From a bacterium (lineage in GTDB: Bacteria > CLD3 > SB21), in the NCBI GenBank assembly GCA_013360215.1, contig JABWCP010000014.1, positions 8,687-72,686 on the forward strand: a stretch of 64,000 nt of DNA, given 5' to 3'. Positions 44,324 through 54,649 of the stretch are shown here, piece by piece (the first letter of the stretch is position 1; each line of letters opens with the position of its first letter). A program made the position numbers and the translations under genes. The notes beneath the pieces were generated by a model, which was given only the letters and a program-made list of their open reading frames with translations, did not search any database and was not told where the DNA came from.

Positions 44324-45313
44324 ATGCCGGCGAATTTATCCACTTCGTACATGGGTTTTACGTTAAAAAACCCGATTGTTCCTTCGGCTTCTCCGCTATC
44401 TAAACATTTAGACAATATCAGGAAAATGGAAGATGCGGGGGCTGCGGCTGTTGTACTATTTTCGTTGTTTGAAGAGCAGATTTATCACGATGCGATGGAG
44501 TTAGTACAAGAAGCCTCCAAAATAAGTGAGGACTTCCGAAACTCCTTTGATTACTTACGCGAACTCAATCAGTCGCATTATAATCCTGATGCTTATCTTG
44601 AGCATATCCGCAAAGCCAAAGAAGTTGTTAAAATTCCTATCATTGCCAGCCTCAACGGATCTTCGGATAACGGTTGGTTACAATACGCCAAATCCATTGA
44701 AGCGGCAGGCGCTGACGGGCTGGAGCTGAATCTGTATCACATCGCCGCAGATCCTAAAAAAAATTCTGCGCAAATTGAAGATCAATTCATACACGTCGTC
44801 CGTTCCGTCAAAAATCTTAAGATCCCTGTTTCTGTCAAACTCAGCCCTCATATCACAGGGTTAGCTAACTTTGTTTCCCGGTTGGACGAAACGCGCGTGG
44901 ACGGTGTTGTTCTTTTTAATCGCTTTTATCAACCCGATTTTAATCTTAACTCGCTCAAAGTTGTTCCTAATATCAATCTTAGTGACTCAACCGATTTACG
45001 GCTTGCTTTGCGCTGGACAGCGATCCTGTATGGTCAGGTGCATGCCCCGATTGCAGCGACAAGCGGCATACATTCCCACGAAGATGCGATCAAAATGATT
45101 ATGGCCGGCGCTTCGGTAACGATGGTGTGTTCCGCCTTACTCAAAAACGGCATCTCTCACATTACGGAATTACTGCGTGATATAGAGCTTTGGATGGATA
45201 TTCACGAGTGCCAATCATTGAGCCATATCCGCGGCAGCATGAGTCAAAAATCCAAAGACGACCCATCGGCCATGGAACGTGCGCAATACATCAAAGCATT
45301 AGCTCAGTATTAG
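44324..45313 (+). CDS. Dihydroorotate-dehydrogenase-like flavoprotein
   Basis: 329 residues from the ATG at 44324, which follows GAGGT; an upstream start is not supported. TIM-barrel pattern of class 1/2 DHODH: MGFTLKNPIVPSASPLSKHL, PIIASLNGSSDNGW, ADGLELNLYHIAADP, VKLSPHITGLANF, VDGVVLFNRF, and the FMN-phosphate-type GIHSHEDAIKMIMAGASVTM near the C-terminus. The usual catalytic Cys or Ser loop is not clearly present, so its redox substrate may differ from dihydroorotate; many genomes carry such paralogues. Divergent from the tmRNA gene; own terminator downstream. Confidence 0.85.
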   Translation: MPANLSTSYMGFTLKNPIVPSASPLSKHLDNIRKMEDAGAAAVVLFSLFEEQIYHDAMELVQEASKISEDFRNSFDYLRELNQSHYNPDAYLEHIRKAKEVVKIPIIASLNGSSDNGWLQYAKSIEAAGADGLELNLYHIAADPKKNSAQIEDQFIHVVRSVKNLKIPVSVKLSPHITGLANFVSRLDETRVDGVVLFNRFYQPDFNLNSLKVVPNINLSDSTDLRLALRWTAILYGQVHAPIAATSGIHSHEDAIKMIMAGASVTMVCSALLKNGISHITELLRDIELWMDIHECQSLSHIRGSMSQKSKDDPSAMERAQYIKALAQY

Positions 45314-45649
45314 CGACCTACATCATTGATTTACTTTACATCGTAGTCGGCGCCATACGTCTGGAGTTGATCATCGCTAGTCAATCTTTGTTTTATGATG
45401 GCGCCAGTAATTTGTTTTCTGTCAATCCATGGGCACACTATACATGCGGCGTTCACCATATTCACCGGTTCAGACTCCATACATAGACGATATCTGAGTT
45501 GTCAAAAAAAATACAAGTTTATCTGTGATATCATAATTCCAACATCTTCACGTTCATTCATACTCGATGAATGAATGCTTTTTACTGAGAGCTAATATGT
45601 TATTACAAAAGCCTCAAACTGATCCGAGTTCACATTGTTACCACACATG
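45314..45649. other. Intergenic region between convergent genes
   Basis: The 336 bases hold the terminator of the dihydroorotate-dehydrogenase-like gene (45553-45583) and otherwise no coding frame, RNA gene or repeat that I can support. Confidence 0.6.
45553..45583 (+). terminator. Terminator of the dihydroorotate-dehydrogenase-like gene
   Basis: Stem TTCATTCAT (45553-45561) / ATGAATGAA (45567-45575), then TGCTTTTT. It is AT-rich and some 240 bases after the stop codon, so it is a weaker candidate. Confidence 0.55.
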
Positions 45650-46909
45650 CTATTGTTTTACGTTTCCATTCAAATCCAACTTCAAAAGATAAATATCGGT
45701 CGAATTGGAGTCCGTAAAAGTATATCCCGCACTGTAGATGGAATTTCTTATCACTTCCACCCCCATACCTTCATCATCCAACGCATCTCCATAATGTTTA
45801 CTCCAAACCGCAGAACCCTGCGCTGTAAATCGCGCTACCCACATTTGATATCTCGGCCCGACAAAGCGATCATAAAAACGTCCGCTTACAATATAGTCAC
45901 CGTTGCTCAATCGAGAGAGCGCATGCGGACGAAGAATAGGGAAAGCATCTTCACGAAACTGTTCTCTGTATTTAGTTTGCATTATTATATTACCATCTAA
46001 GTCCACCCGGACAAACCAAAAATCCGTGTGACCGTAATGAGGGAACGACAATAATGAACTCGCTGCTATTACAATATGCCCGGAGCTTTCAAAAGCCAAA
46101 GCTCGAGCCACATCACGATTTGGAATAAGCCCTGTAGCAGAATCAATCAAACTATGGTATGTTTTTAACCATGTGGTTTGACCAAGATTGTTCATTTTGA
46201 TCAAAAACGCATCACTATAGCTACTATAAGGGGTATTCTGTATCGTCTGTCCACCAATGAAAATATCGTCGGCTGGTGTGATAAGAATATCTTTGGGTTC
46301 TATAGGAATGTCAGAAGTCACCGATTCTTGCCAAATTAATTTCCCATCGTCGCTGATTCTAAATACCAAAACATGGCCATCTTCCTGCAAAACCGTTTTC
46401 TCGTATGCAACGCCTGTAACCGATTCATCCGTACCCATATCCAGAGCAACACCATATGTACTGCTAGGACCTTCGACTTCGTATGTCCAAACAAGATTTC
46501 CGTCGGGCGACAACTTTCCTACGACCGCATTCGTATCAGCGCTGGATCTACAGATGGTTCCAATGATATAAATATAACCTTCCTCGTCAACAACAGCGTC
46601 TGTCAATTCATCAAAATAATTCCCGCCCAAGGTTTTTGCCCATACGCTTTTCATGTTTTTATTGAAAAGTACGAGATATAAATCATATTGCCCTCTCAGG
46701 CTATTGGTGCGCCCCCCGATAAAGATTCCTCCCTCCGGCGTGGCGGCTACGACGCTGGCTTGTTCGGCACCTACAAGACCAAACGTACTGGCAAATTCAC
46801 CGGAATTATTAACCGTAGAAACTGACTCGCACGAAACGGTTAAGAAGATTAAAAATAAATAGAGAAAATAAAAATCATCACATTGCATAGATAGAAGAGA
46901 TTTGAACAT
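45650..46909 (-). CDS. Beta-propeller lipoprotein (SBBP-like repeats)
   Basis: 419 residues. Hydrophobic N-terminus ends in lipobox LTVSC (Cys27 from Met1, or Cys20 if Met8 is the start). The body has about seven repeats of a pattern G-x-x-Y-I-x-G plus a W-x-K-T-x-G strand (SVWAKTLGGNYFDELTDAVV, GYIYIIGTI, IFIGGQTIQNTPYSSYSDAF, TTWLKTYHSLIDSATG, DYIVSGRFY, AVWSKHYGDALDDEGMGVEV). These are SBBP-type propeller blades seen in extracellular proteins. Catalytic residues not apparent. Predicted to be surface or periplasmic; function unknown. Confidence 0.8.
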   Translation of the reverse strand: MFKSLLSMQCDDFYFLYLFLIFLTVSCESVSTVNNSGEFASTFGLVGAEQASVVAATPEGGIFIGGRTNSLRGQYDLYLVLFNKNMKSVWAKTLGGNYFDELTDAVVDEEGYIYIIGTICRSSADTNAVVGKLSPDGNLVWTYEVEGPSSTYGVALDMGTDESVTGVAYEKTVLQEDGHVLVFRISDDGKLIWQESVTSDIPIEPKDILITPADDIFIGGQTIQNTPYSSYSDAFLIKMNNLGQTTWLKTYHSLIDSATGLIPNRDVARALAFESSGHIVIAASSLLSFPHYGHTDFWFVRVDLDGNIIMQTKYREQFREDAFPILRPHALSRLSNGDYIVSGRFYDRFVGPRYQMWVARFTAQGSAVWSKHYGDALDDEGMGVEVIRNSIYSAGYTFTDSNSTDIYLLKLDLNGNVKQ

Positions 46910-47135
46910 AGACGTAGGATTTGATTAATAATAAAATGTTATTTATTACGTAATATAATATAATATTTTTAAATAGAATACAATTTCTTCATAATTACTT
47001 TTTATGTAAACAAGGAATCGAATCCCGCTGCAACAGGAAACTTAATGATTGAAACCCACTACAATAACGCACAGAATGTGTAACACACTAAGTTAACCAT
47101 TCCATTATCATCAAAATAAATCACGCAAAAAAATA

Positions 47136-47164
47136 AAAACCTGAGTCTGTACAACTCAGGTTTT
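47136..47164 (-). terminator. Terminator of tRNA-Lys
   Basis: Stem AAAACCTGAGT (47136-47146) / ACTCAGGTTTT (47154-47164), directly downstream of the tRNA on the minus strand, with further T following. Confidence 0.9.
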
Positions 47165-47166
47165 TG

Positions 47167-47239
47167 TGCGTCCACAAGGAATCGAACCTTGAACCTAATG
47201 ATTAAGAGTCATTTGCTCTGCCAATTGAGCTATGGACGC
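47167..47239 (-). tRNA. tRNA-Lys (anticodon CTT)
   Basis: 73 nt on the minus strand. Acceptor GCGTCCA / TGGACGC, D arm GCTC / GAGC, anticodon stem AATGA / TCATT with loop CTCTTAA giving anticodon CTT, T arm CAAGG / CCTTG with TTCGATT, discriminator A. No CCA encoded. Reads AAG lysine codons. Confidence 0.95.
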
Positions 47240-47293
47240 GTTTAAAAAATCGGACGCAATATAGTCGCGACATACTAACGACGCAAGCTCTTT

Positions 47294-50200
47294 TTATTCA
47301 TTTTTATCATTGATCACGTCGTATATTAATTGACGAAATGCATCCACCTGAAACGGTTTGATGATATAACCTTTAAACCCATACGATTTGTGATCAGCCA
47401 TGATCGGATCGTTGGAATAGCCGCTTGAGACGACGGCGCGAACGTTCGGATCAATTTCTAAAAGCTTTTTTATTGTTTCTTTTCCGCCCATACCTCCGGG
47501 AATCGTGAGATCCATGATCACGACATCATACGGCACTCCGGCATCTCGTGCCGTCGTAAACGCGCGTATGGCATCTGTGCCATCAGTGACGGAATCCGTC
47601 TGGTAACCAAACTTACGCAGAATACGTGTGGTTATTTCCCGGATGTCTTCTTCGTCATCCATGACAAGTATTTTTCCGCTGCCCATTCCAAGTTCCTTTT
47701 GCGGGGCCGATTGTTGTTGCACTTGTTTTTCCGAAGCCGGCAGATACACCGTAAAAACAGAACCGACGCCAAGTTGTGATTCGACGGATATTGCGCCCTG
47801 ATGGTTCTTTACGATGGAATAACAAGTAGCCAAACCCAAGCCGCTACCGCGTTGTTTGGTTGTAAAATACGGATCGAAAATTTTAGACAAATATTCCGAC
47901 GCAATGCCGACACCTTGATCGGTAATTCCCATGCGAATATATTTTCCTGCCGCAAGATGCATGATCGCATTTTCATCTAAGTATACGTTTTCTGCTTTTA
48001 TATGTATAACTCCGCCGTCCGGCATCGCATGAACAGCGTTAATCACCAGATTCTGAATCACTTGACTGATCTGTCCCTCATCGATTTCGGCAGGCCATAA
48101 ATCATCCGGCATATCATACTCACACAACACATTGGATCCGCGCATCATAAAGTCCGCCGCTTCACGAATCAATTCACTGATGGTCAGCGTTTTCCTGACC
48201 GGCGATCCGCCTTTGGCAAACGTGAGTAATTGTTGCGTCAGTTCTTTGGCGCGAAATCCGGCTTTTTCAGAGCGGGATAATATATCATCAATTTTATCAT
48301 AGTGATGCTGCTGATGTTCCATACGCGCCAGTGAAATATTACCCAATATCGCTGTCAAAATATTATTAAAGTCGTGCGCAATACCACCGGCAAGTAATCC
48401 GACCGATTCCAGTTTGATAGATTTCAGGCGTTCTTCTTCTATTTTTTGTTTCTCTGTGATATCACGAAACACAAGTACCACACCGATGATCGTACTTTCT
48501 TTGTCACGGATGGGCGCACCGCTGTCGGCTATCAATCGTTCTGTGCCATCACGAGCGATCAACGCCGTATTTTGTTCCAGCTCAAAAATGCCGCCGCTTT
48601 GAATGATCCGACGCACCGGCTCCGCAATACGCACTTTGGTTTTGTAATTGATGATATGAAAAATATCCTCGATCGGTCTGTCTTGCGCTTCTTCTTGCGT
48701 CCATCCGGTCAATACTTCGGCAACACGATTGATCAAAACGATCCGTCCTTGCACATCCGTCGTGATCACGCCGTCACCGATCGAACGCAGTGTCACAGAT
48801 AACCGCTCTTTTTCGGCTTCGAGAGCGCGTTCGGTTTTTTTGCGATCCGTTATATCATAATATACACCCTGAATAGCCGGTGTGTCATTCCATAAAATTT
48901 CAGCTACCCGCACTTCTAAATCACGAATGCGACCGTCTTTGGTGATTACCTTTAGTTCATACAAATCCGATACGGGTAATCCTTGACGTCGCCGTTCCAT
49001 TCGCTCTTCGATCATAGGCTTATTCTCGGGTGCGATAATCTTGTATATCGAGAAATCCGGTTGTGATACGTCATGCGCTGTATAACCGAACAGTTTTTCC
49101 CACGCCGGATTGACAATTACGATTTTTTCGTTTTGCAAAACATACACCGGATTCAACGCTTGCTCGACCAATGTTTTATACTGAAGATCGCGTTGGCGAA
49201 GTATACTTTCTGCCGTCCGTAATTCGGTGATATCAGAAATAAATCCCTCGATGTATAAAAGTTTACCATCCGCATACACACCGGAACCGACTTCCGATAA
49301 CCACCGCCAACTTCCGTCGCGATGTTGGATACGATAAGTTAAACTAAACGAATGTTGATCCCGCACGGCGGTATGAACAATATGATTGATCATAGCCACA
49401 TCATCAGGATGATACATCGTGCTCAGGCTTATTCGCCTGTCATAAAAATCTTCCTTCGGATACCCCGTGATGTCCAAAATCGCTTCGCTGGTATAAATGA
49501 ACGTAAAATCAGCATCGTTTTCACACATGTACACGACCCCCGGAAGGTTTTCGGCAAGTAATCGGAATTTTTCTTCACTTTGCCTCAACACTTCTTCCGA
49601 TTTTTTACGTTCCGTAATGTCACGCGAATTAACCACGATGCCGCCGACAACCGCATCATGCAATAGGTTATGGGCCGTCACTTCCAATGTGCGCCATGAA
49701 TGATCTTTGTGTAAAAATCGAAAATGGACATTGACTATTTTTTGCCCTTGATGAATTCCGGTTTGGAAGGCTTCGCGAATTAAGGGACGGTCTTCCGGAT
49801 GGGCAAAATCTAACACGTTCTTACCGATAAGGTCGTTAGGCGTAAACCCGGTTATTTTTTCTACGGAAGGACTTTCGTACAAGATCGTACCATCAGCTGA
49901 AATAATACTGATAAGATCCAACGCATTCTCAATCAACGCGCGATAGTATTTTTCACGACGTTCCACGGCTTCCCGGCTTCGCACACGTTCAGTCACATCG
50001 CGCGAAAAAATGGAAGCGCCGCGAATAATCCCGTCGTCCGTGCGGATCGGAAAAAAAGAAATTTCATAATCACGCGACTCGCCGCCCAGATCATAGTGAT
50101 CCGATTCCATAAATACCTCGCCGCGAACGATGACGCGTTCATACCTTGCCTTCCATAAGGCCTTGAGATCGTCGGGTATACTGTCAATCACATTCATTCC

Positions 50201-52918
50201 GACTTCCAATCGAACCCCAAATGCCGCAAAATACGCATCGCGGAATGTCGAATTGATGGTGACAATCCTGTAGTCGGCGTCGATGGACCAAATGGAATCA
50301 TGCGAATTTTCAAGAATTGCCGCTAAATTGGCTTCATTATTCCTTAAATCCTCTTCAACCAAACGTCGTTCGGTTACATCTTTGCGTACGGCCCATACGC
50401 GTTTCCAGAAACCTTGCTCCACGACACCGGTATAACTATTGATGAAAAATCGTTTGGAACCATCTTCGGATATTTTTTCCGACTCGATATCGCTCGCTGA
50501 ATAACCGTTACGAATTAAGTGTGCAACCCACTCGCGCTGTGCCGTTTGTTCCGTAGCTTCATCGCGCCAAACTTTGTTCCCCGTAAGCTGATCCGGTGTA
50601 CGATAGCCTTCACTGAGCGCATACGTACTATTGCATTCACTGATAAAGGCCGTTTCAAAAAAAGATGCGATCTGATCTTCGACGGGTAGGTTCACGGCAA
50701 TCGGTTTTTCAAATTCAAATAAACAAATGCCATCGGAGCTGTTGGCCACAAATGCCCGATACCGCTCTTCACTTTGTTTGAGCGCTATTTCTGATTTTTT
50801 TAATTCTGTTATATCTTTTTGCGTCCCCCAAATACGCGTAAGTTTTCCGTCTTCGACAATACCTATGGCACTGTTCAAAAATATCTTCTGCGCGCCATAC
50901 TTATCCACTTCGTGCGATTCCTGATTGGCAAAATGATAACCCGATTTTACGAAGTCCACCATGTAGGCCACGTTATGCGGGTCATTTGGCAGAAGTAAGG
51001 TTTTGAGGGGTAAGCCAATTAACTCCTCTACCGAATTAAAGCCATACATCAGCGCTTGTACGGTATTGGCCTCGGCGATATAGCCTCCGGCAAATATACT
51101 AGCCACTTGCTCTTCCGGCATCCAATCAATCGGAACTGGTTCATCTAACTCAAGGCGATAAATACCCTCCGTACTTTGCTCAATGAAAGCGCGGTATTTT
51201 TGATCACTTTGGGTCAACGCTTCTTCAGAACGACGTACGTCGGAAATATCACGGCAAATAAACTGCAGGCACGGTTGATCGTCGTATTCTATTTTGGAAA
51301 TCACTGATGAATACCAGTGCATCTTTCCCCACCGATCAATAAAACGATTTTCTATGATGCCGGAATGGGTCCTCGCGCTTTGTGCAAATTCGTCAATAAG
51401 CGCATTGACTCTTCCAAAATCTTCCGGGTGAACAAAAGGGTTTTCATCGGGCGGAAAACGAAAGTCATTGAGTGTATAACCGGTTTGACGTTCCATCGCC
51501 GGATTGACATACAGCATATTGCGTTTGTAATCTGTGATAAAAAGTACATCATGGAACGACTCGACTAGTTTTCTGTAACGCTCTTCCCGCTCTTTGAGCA
51601 ACTGTTCAGCTTCCACACGTTCGGTAACATCGCGTGTCGTAATGAGAATTCCCTCAACGGATGCATCCAAAAGCAAATTGACACCGACGCTTTCACAGTG
51701 ACGCCACGTTCCGTTTTTATGTAAAAAACGGTACATAGCCGTAGCCGATTCGCCCGGCACACGAAGCAAGGATTCAAAAGTTTTTTGCAATACTTCAAGG
51801 TCTTCCGGATGAATCTGATCGAATGCATTGCGCCCAAGCAACTCGTCCTGCGTATAACCGAGCATCGGAAATATGGAGGGGCTCTCGTACCGGATCGTAC
51901 CGTCCGCTGCGACAATCGTGATCAGATCGCGTAGTTGGCGCACCAGCATCGTAAATCGTTCTTCACTGCGATGTAATGCGTCTAAGGCAAATTTTTGCCC
52001 GGTGATGTCGCTGACAACAAACTGAATGGCCGGTTTTTGAAGGTATTCGATTTTACTAAGTACGGACGAATGCCAGCGTAATCTTCCCCAACGATCCACA
52101 AAACGGTTTTCCAAAGTTTTAGAAAACATGGCTTCGCTTTGTATAAAATCCGCTATGAAACGATTGACGTTAGGCAAATCCTCCGGATAGATCAACGGAT
52201 GTTGATGTACGTTAAAATCATAATCTGTGGCCGTGTATCCCGTGTGTTTTTCGACAGCAGGGTTGATGTACAACACATTGCGATAGTAGTCCTCGATAAA
52301 TACCATGTCATCCGACGCTTCGAGTAAAGCGTGATACCGTATTTCGGCTTGGCGTCTTTCTTCCGCATGTTTTGAGCCGGTGATACAATCGGCTACAGCG
52401 TTGGCAAACTCTTCTTCGCGTCGGGCCCATCGGCGTGATCCTCCGACATGCTCATGGCACAAAACACCGATCACGCGGCCGTCCTGCCAGATCGGTACAT
52501 CCATCATCGCGCCGATCCCGTTGGGCAAAAGATAATCTTCCGTAAAAGCACTGGTGCGGGGATCTTTGTGAGCATTCTTCGCCAGTAATGACCGGCCGGA
52601 ATTCAATGCCTTAAAGTAAGGTTTATATTTAGAAGCTAAAAGTACGTCCCCTTTGAAATATTTTTTTTTCTCCCGACTGTAAAGTGCGACACATTGGATA
52701 GCCGATCGGTCCGGCGTGAATAACCAGACACTGACGCGATCAATAGATTGCAAGTCGGCGGATATACGTACGGCGGCACGCACCAAAGCGTCAAAACCTT
52801 TACGCAGACGATACAGATGCAGCAGGGCATCATGCTGTCGCGTGCTATCTAATTTTCGAAGAGTCTTTGGGGGACTCTTCTTTTTAGATGAAACTCGCTT
52901 TGGGGTTTTACGCGCCAT
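47294..52918 (-). CDS. Giant hybrid sensor kinase: GAF - ten PAS - HisKA - HATPase - receiver
   Basis: 1874 residues, apparently soluble (no membrane segment seen). A GAF domain (about 25-190) is followed by ten PAS/PAC units (190-1480), each ending in a DIT/DVTER-type linker. The transmitter has GGIAHDFNNILTAILGN (His1515), N box NLVINAVHAMPDGG and a GSGLGLATCY G2 box. The receiver has MDDEEDIREI acidic residues and phosphoacceptor Asp1803 (VIMDLTIPGG). PAS 1 and 3 are near-duplicates, as are PAS 2 and 7, and PAS 4 and 5, showing internal module duplication. Such proteins sum many cytoplasmic signals. It lies 3 bases after the DUF481 outer-membrane gene, so the two are likely cotranscribed. 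Confidence 0.93.
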   Translation of the reverse strand: MARKTPKRVSSKKKSPPKTLRKLDSTRQHDALLHLYRLRKGFDALVRAAVRISADLQSIDRVSVWLFTPDRSAIQCVALYSREKKKYFKGDVLLASKYKPYFKALNSGRSLLAKNAHKDPRTSAFTEDYLLPNGIGAMMDVPIWQDGRVIGVLCHEHVGGSRRWARREEEFANAVADCITGSKHAEERRQAEIRYHALLEASDDMVFIEDYYRNVLYINPAVEKHTGYTATDYDFNVHQHPLIYPEDLPNVNRFIADFIQSEAMFSKTLENRFVDRWGRLRWHSSVLSKIEYLQKPAIQFVVSDITGQKFALDALHRSEERFTMLVRQLRDLITIVAADGTIRYESPSIFPMLGYTQDELLGRNAFDQIHPEDLEVLQKTFESLLRVPGESATAMYRFLHKNGTWRHCESVGVNLLLDASVEGILITTRDVTERVEAEQLLKEREERYRKLVESFHDVLFITDYKRNMLYVNPAMERQTGYTLNDFRFPPDENPFVHPEDFGRVNALIDEFAQSARTHSGIIENRFIDRWGKMHWYSSVISKIEYDDQPCLQFICRDISDVRRSEEALTQSDQKYRAFIEQSTEGIYRLELDEPVPIDWMPEEQVASIFAGGYIAEANTVQALMYGFNSVEELIGLPLKTLLLPNDPHNVAYMVDFVKSGYHFANQESHEVDKYGAQKIFLNSAIGIVEDGKLTRIWGTQKDITELKKSEIALKQSEERYRAFVANSSDGICLFEFEKPIAVNLPVEDQIASFFETAFISECNSTYALSEGYRTPDQLTGNKVWRDEATEQTAQREWVAHLIRNGYSASDIESEKISEDGSKRFFINSYTGVVEQGFWKRVWAVRKDVTERRLVEEDLRNNEANLAAILENSHDSIWSIDADYRIVTINSTFRDAYFAAFGVRLEVGMNVIDSIPDDLKALWKARYERVIVRGEVFMESDHYDLGGESRDYEISFFPIRTDDGIIRGASIFSRDVTERVRSREAVERREKYYRALIENALDLISIISADGTILYESPSVEKITGFTPNDLIGKNVLDFAHPEDRPLIREAFQTGIHQGQKIVNVHFRFLHKDHSWRTLEVTAHNLLHDAVVGGIVVNSRDITERKKSEEVLRQSEEKFRLLAENLPGVVYMCENDADFTFIYTSEAILDITGYPKEDFYDRRISLSTMYHPDDVAMINHIVHTAVRDQHSFSLTYRIQHRDGSWRWLSEVGSGVYADGKLLYIEGFISDITELRTAESILRQRDLQYKTLVEQALNPVYVLQNEKIVIVNPAWEKLFGYTAHDVSQPDFSIYKIIAPENKPMIEERMERRRQGLPVSDLYELKVITKDGRIRDLEVRVAEILWNDTPAIQGVYYDITDRKKTERALEAEKERLSVTLRSIGDGVITTDVQGRIVLINRVAEVLTGWTQEEAQDRPIEDIFHIINYKTKVRIAEPVRRIIQSGGIFELEQNTALIARDGTERLIADSGAPIRDKESTIIGVVLVFRDITEKQKIEEERLKSIKLESVGLLAGGIAHDFNNILTAILGNISLARMEHQQHHYDKIDDILSRSEKAGFRAKELTQQLLTFAKGGSPVRKTLTISELIREAADFMMRGSNVLCEYDMPDDLWPAEIDEGQISQVIQNLVINAVHAMPDGGVIHIKAENVYLDENAIMHLAAGKYIRMGITDQGVGIASEYLSKIFDPYFTTKQRGSGLGLATCYSIVKNHQGAISVESQLGVGSVFTVYLPASEKQVQQQSAPQKELGMGSGKILVMDDEEDIREITTRILRKFGYQTDSVTDGTDAIRAFTTARDAGVPYDVVIMDLTIPGGMGGKETIKKLLEIDPNVRAVVSSGYSNDPIMADHKSYGFKGYIIKPFQVDAFRQLIYDVINDKNE

Positions 52919-52921
52919 AAA

Positions 52922-53689
52922 TCAAAAAACTATGTTAACACCATTACTCAATTCAACATCATATGTGCGAATCCCGGGTGCCGGGCGATGATCATACCGC
53001 GCATTGAAGGCCGTCACAAAACTCAATTTTTTCCAGAGAGCGATGGTCATACTCGTATTATGTAATAGACGGTAGTCGGAAAACGCGCGCGTATCGGCTT
53101 GATAATAGGTCGTAGCAACAAATGCTAACCGATCATCCGGATTCCATCGTATGGATAAATAATTAGTGGAGCGTAGTTTTCGGACGGTCGGCTCATTGTG
53201 TTCATACATTTCACGCTCCCACATCAATCCAGCACCGACAGCCCATACCAATACTGGAGACTTGCGCCCCGAATCCGTTCGCATAATTTCATAGCGTAGA
53301 CCACTGCCGATCAATTGACGATCTTTAAGGTCAATAAACGCATTAAATTCTTTCTGCGTAAAACCTTCGGCAATTACGTAATCGCTCAGATTTCGGGTAA
53401 CACGCAAATGCATAAATCCTTTATGCGAATACAGTTTTCCCCGGCTTTCGGCACGCTCATAATTCGCGGCAAAAAAAGAATAATATGCCGTGGTAAGCCA
53501 ATCCAAGCGGTAATTGCTTTTCATGCTCAGGGATTCGGAATTGCCTTCTTGGAGACCGAGACTAAAACCTACGGTATGATGGAATCCTCGATCCGCATTA
53601 TACTTGCGTAAATTTTCAGTATTTACTTGCGCCAATAAGACACACGACAAGCTCAATGCGATATAAACGCAAAAAATTCTGATCTTCAT
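52922..53689 (-). CDS. DUF481-like outer-membrane protein
   Basis: 255 residues from the ATG at 53687-53689, chosen for the signal peptide (MKIRIFCVYIALSLSCVLLA); the longer frame adds a poor N-terminus. Barrel-like strands (HHTVGFSLGLQEGNSESLSM, YYSFFAANYERAESRGKL, SPVLVWAVGAGLMWEREMYE, RLAFVATTYYQADTRAFSDY) match DUF481 proteins, some induced by salt or stress. Ends VELSNGVNIVF with a terminal Phe, as in outer-membrane barrels. It stands directly upstream (3 bases) of the giant hybrid kinase and may be linked to its stimulus. Confidence 0.8.
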   Translation of the reverse strand: MKIRIFCVYIALSLSCVLLAQVNTENLRKYNADRGFHHTVGFSLGLQEGNSESLSMKSNYRLDWLTTAYYSFFAANYERAESRGKLYSHKGFMHLRVTRNLSDYVIAEGFTQKEFNAFIDLKDRQLIGSGLRYEIMRTDSGRKSPVLVWAVGAGLMWEREMYEHNEPTVRKLRSTNYLSIRWNPDDRLAFVATTYYQADTRAFSDYRLLHNTSMTIALWKKLSFVTAFNARYDHRPAPGIRTYDVELSNGVNIVF

Positions 53690-53810
53690 ATATGTAGAAC
53701 CTTTAGACAAGGAGGGTATGCCGGACAATATATAATAAAATCGGTGTTATGTAAAATATTTTTCATAGGAAATCTGTTGAAGAACGAAAATAACCTCTTT
53801 ATTATTTATT

Positions 53811-54587
53811 ATGATTGATTATTTACTCATTGCTATTGCAGCCTTTACGGCATCCGCGCTTACTTTTTTTTCGGGTTTCGGGCTGGGGACAATTTTGATG
53901 CCGGTCTTTGCTCTGTTTTTTCCGGTTCACACAGCTGTCGCATTGACCGCTGTTGTTCATTTTTTAAATAATATTTTCAAACTGGGACTTACCGGATTCT
54001 TTGCCGATAAAGCCGTGATCCTGCGATTTGGCATCCCGGCCATCGTAGCTGCTTTCGCCGGGGCCGAATTGCTTACATGGATGTCCGCATCGGAGCCTGT
54101 TGCGAGTTATTACTTAGGTCATACGATCTTCTATATACGATGGGAAAAAATAATCATGGCTATTGTCATGATCATTTTTGCATTGCTAGAGATCATACCG
54201 GCTTGGTCACAGATACATTTTGATCCTAAATATTTACCATACGGCGGGATTCTCAGCGGTTTTTTTGGCGGGTTATCAGGGCATCAAGGCGCTCTGCGCA
54301 GCGCGTTTCTTCTTCGTTTAGGTCTCGGTAAAGAAAGTTTTATTGCCACCGGTGTCGTCATCGCATGTATGATTGACATAACGCGATTAAGCGTTTATGG
54401 GTTTTCTATTTTTCAGGAAAACATCGCAGCCCATTGGCCGTTACTGCTCATAGCCATCTCGAGCGCATTTGGCGGTGCGTTTCTTGGAAATCGGTTTCTT
54501 AAAAAAATGACCATTGCTTTACTACAAAAGAGCGTGGCTTTATTTCTTATCGCCCTTGCCTGCGCTCTGGCCACGGGTATCATCTGA
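53811..54587 (+). CDS. TauE/SafE-family (TSUP) permease
   Basis: 258 residues, about eight membrane helices in two pseudo-repeats. The FFSGFGLGTILMPVFALFFP motif in the first half and GGILSGFFGGLSGHQGALRS in the second half are the TSUP signatures. These carriers export sulfite, sulfoacetate or other small organosulfur anions; the actual substrate is unknown. Monocistronic, divergent from the DUF481/kinase unit. Confidence 0.9.
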   Translation: MIDYLLIAIAAFTASALTFFSGFGLGTILMPVFALFFPVHTAVALTAVVHFLNNIFKLGLTGFFADKAVILRFGIPAIVAAFAGAELLTWMSASEPVASYYLGHTIFYIRWEKIIMAIVMIIFALLEIIPAWSQIHFDPKYLPYGGILSGFFGGLSGHQGALRSAFLLRLGLGKESFIATGVVIACMIDITRLSVYGFSIFQENIAAHWPLLLIAISSAFGGAFLGNRFLKKMTIALLQKSVALFLIALACALATGII

Positions 54588-54593
54588 TCACAA

Positions 54594-54624
54594 TAAAAAA
54601 CCCCGGAACTAAAAAATCCCGGGG
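54594..54624 (-). terminator. Terminator of the lipoprotein gene at 54650-55207
   Basis: Stem CCCCGG (54601-54606) / CCGGGG (54619-54624), followed on the minus strand by a TTTTTTATT tract. On the plus strand an A-rich tail follows, so it mainly serves the leftward gene. Confidence 0.75.
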
Positions 54625-54649
54625 CTTAAAAAAATCAGCTATTCAGTTA

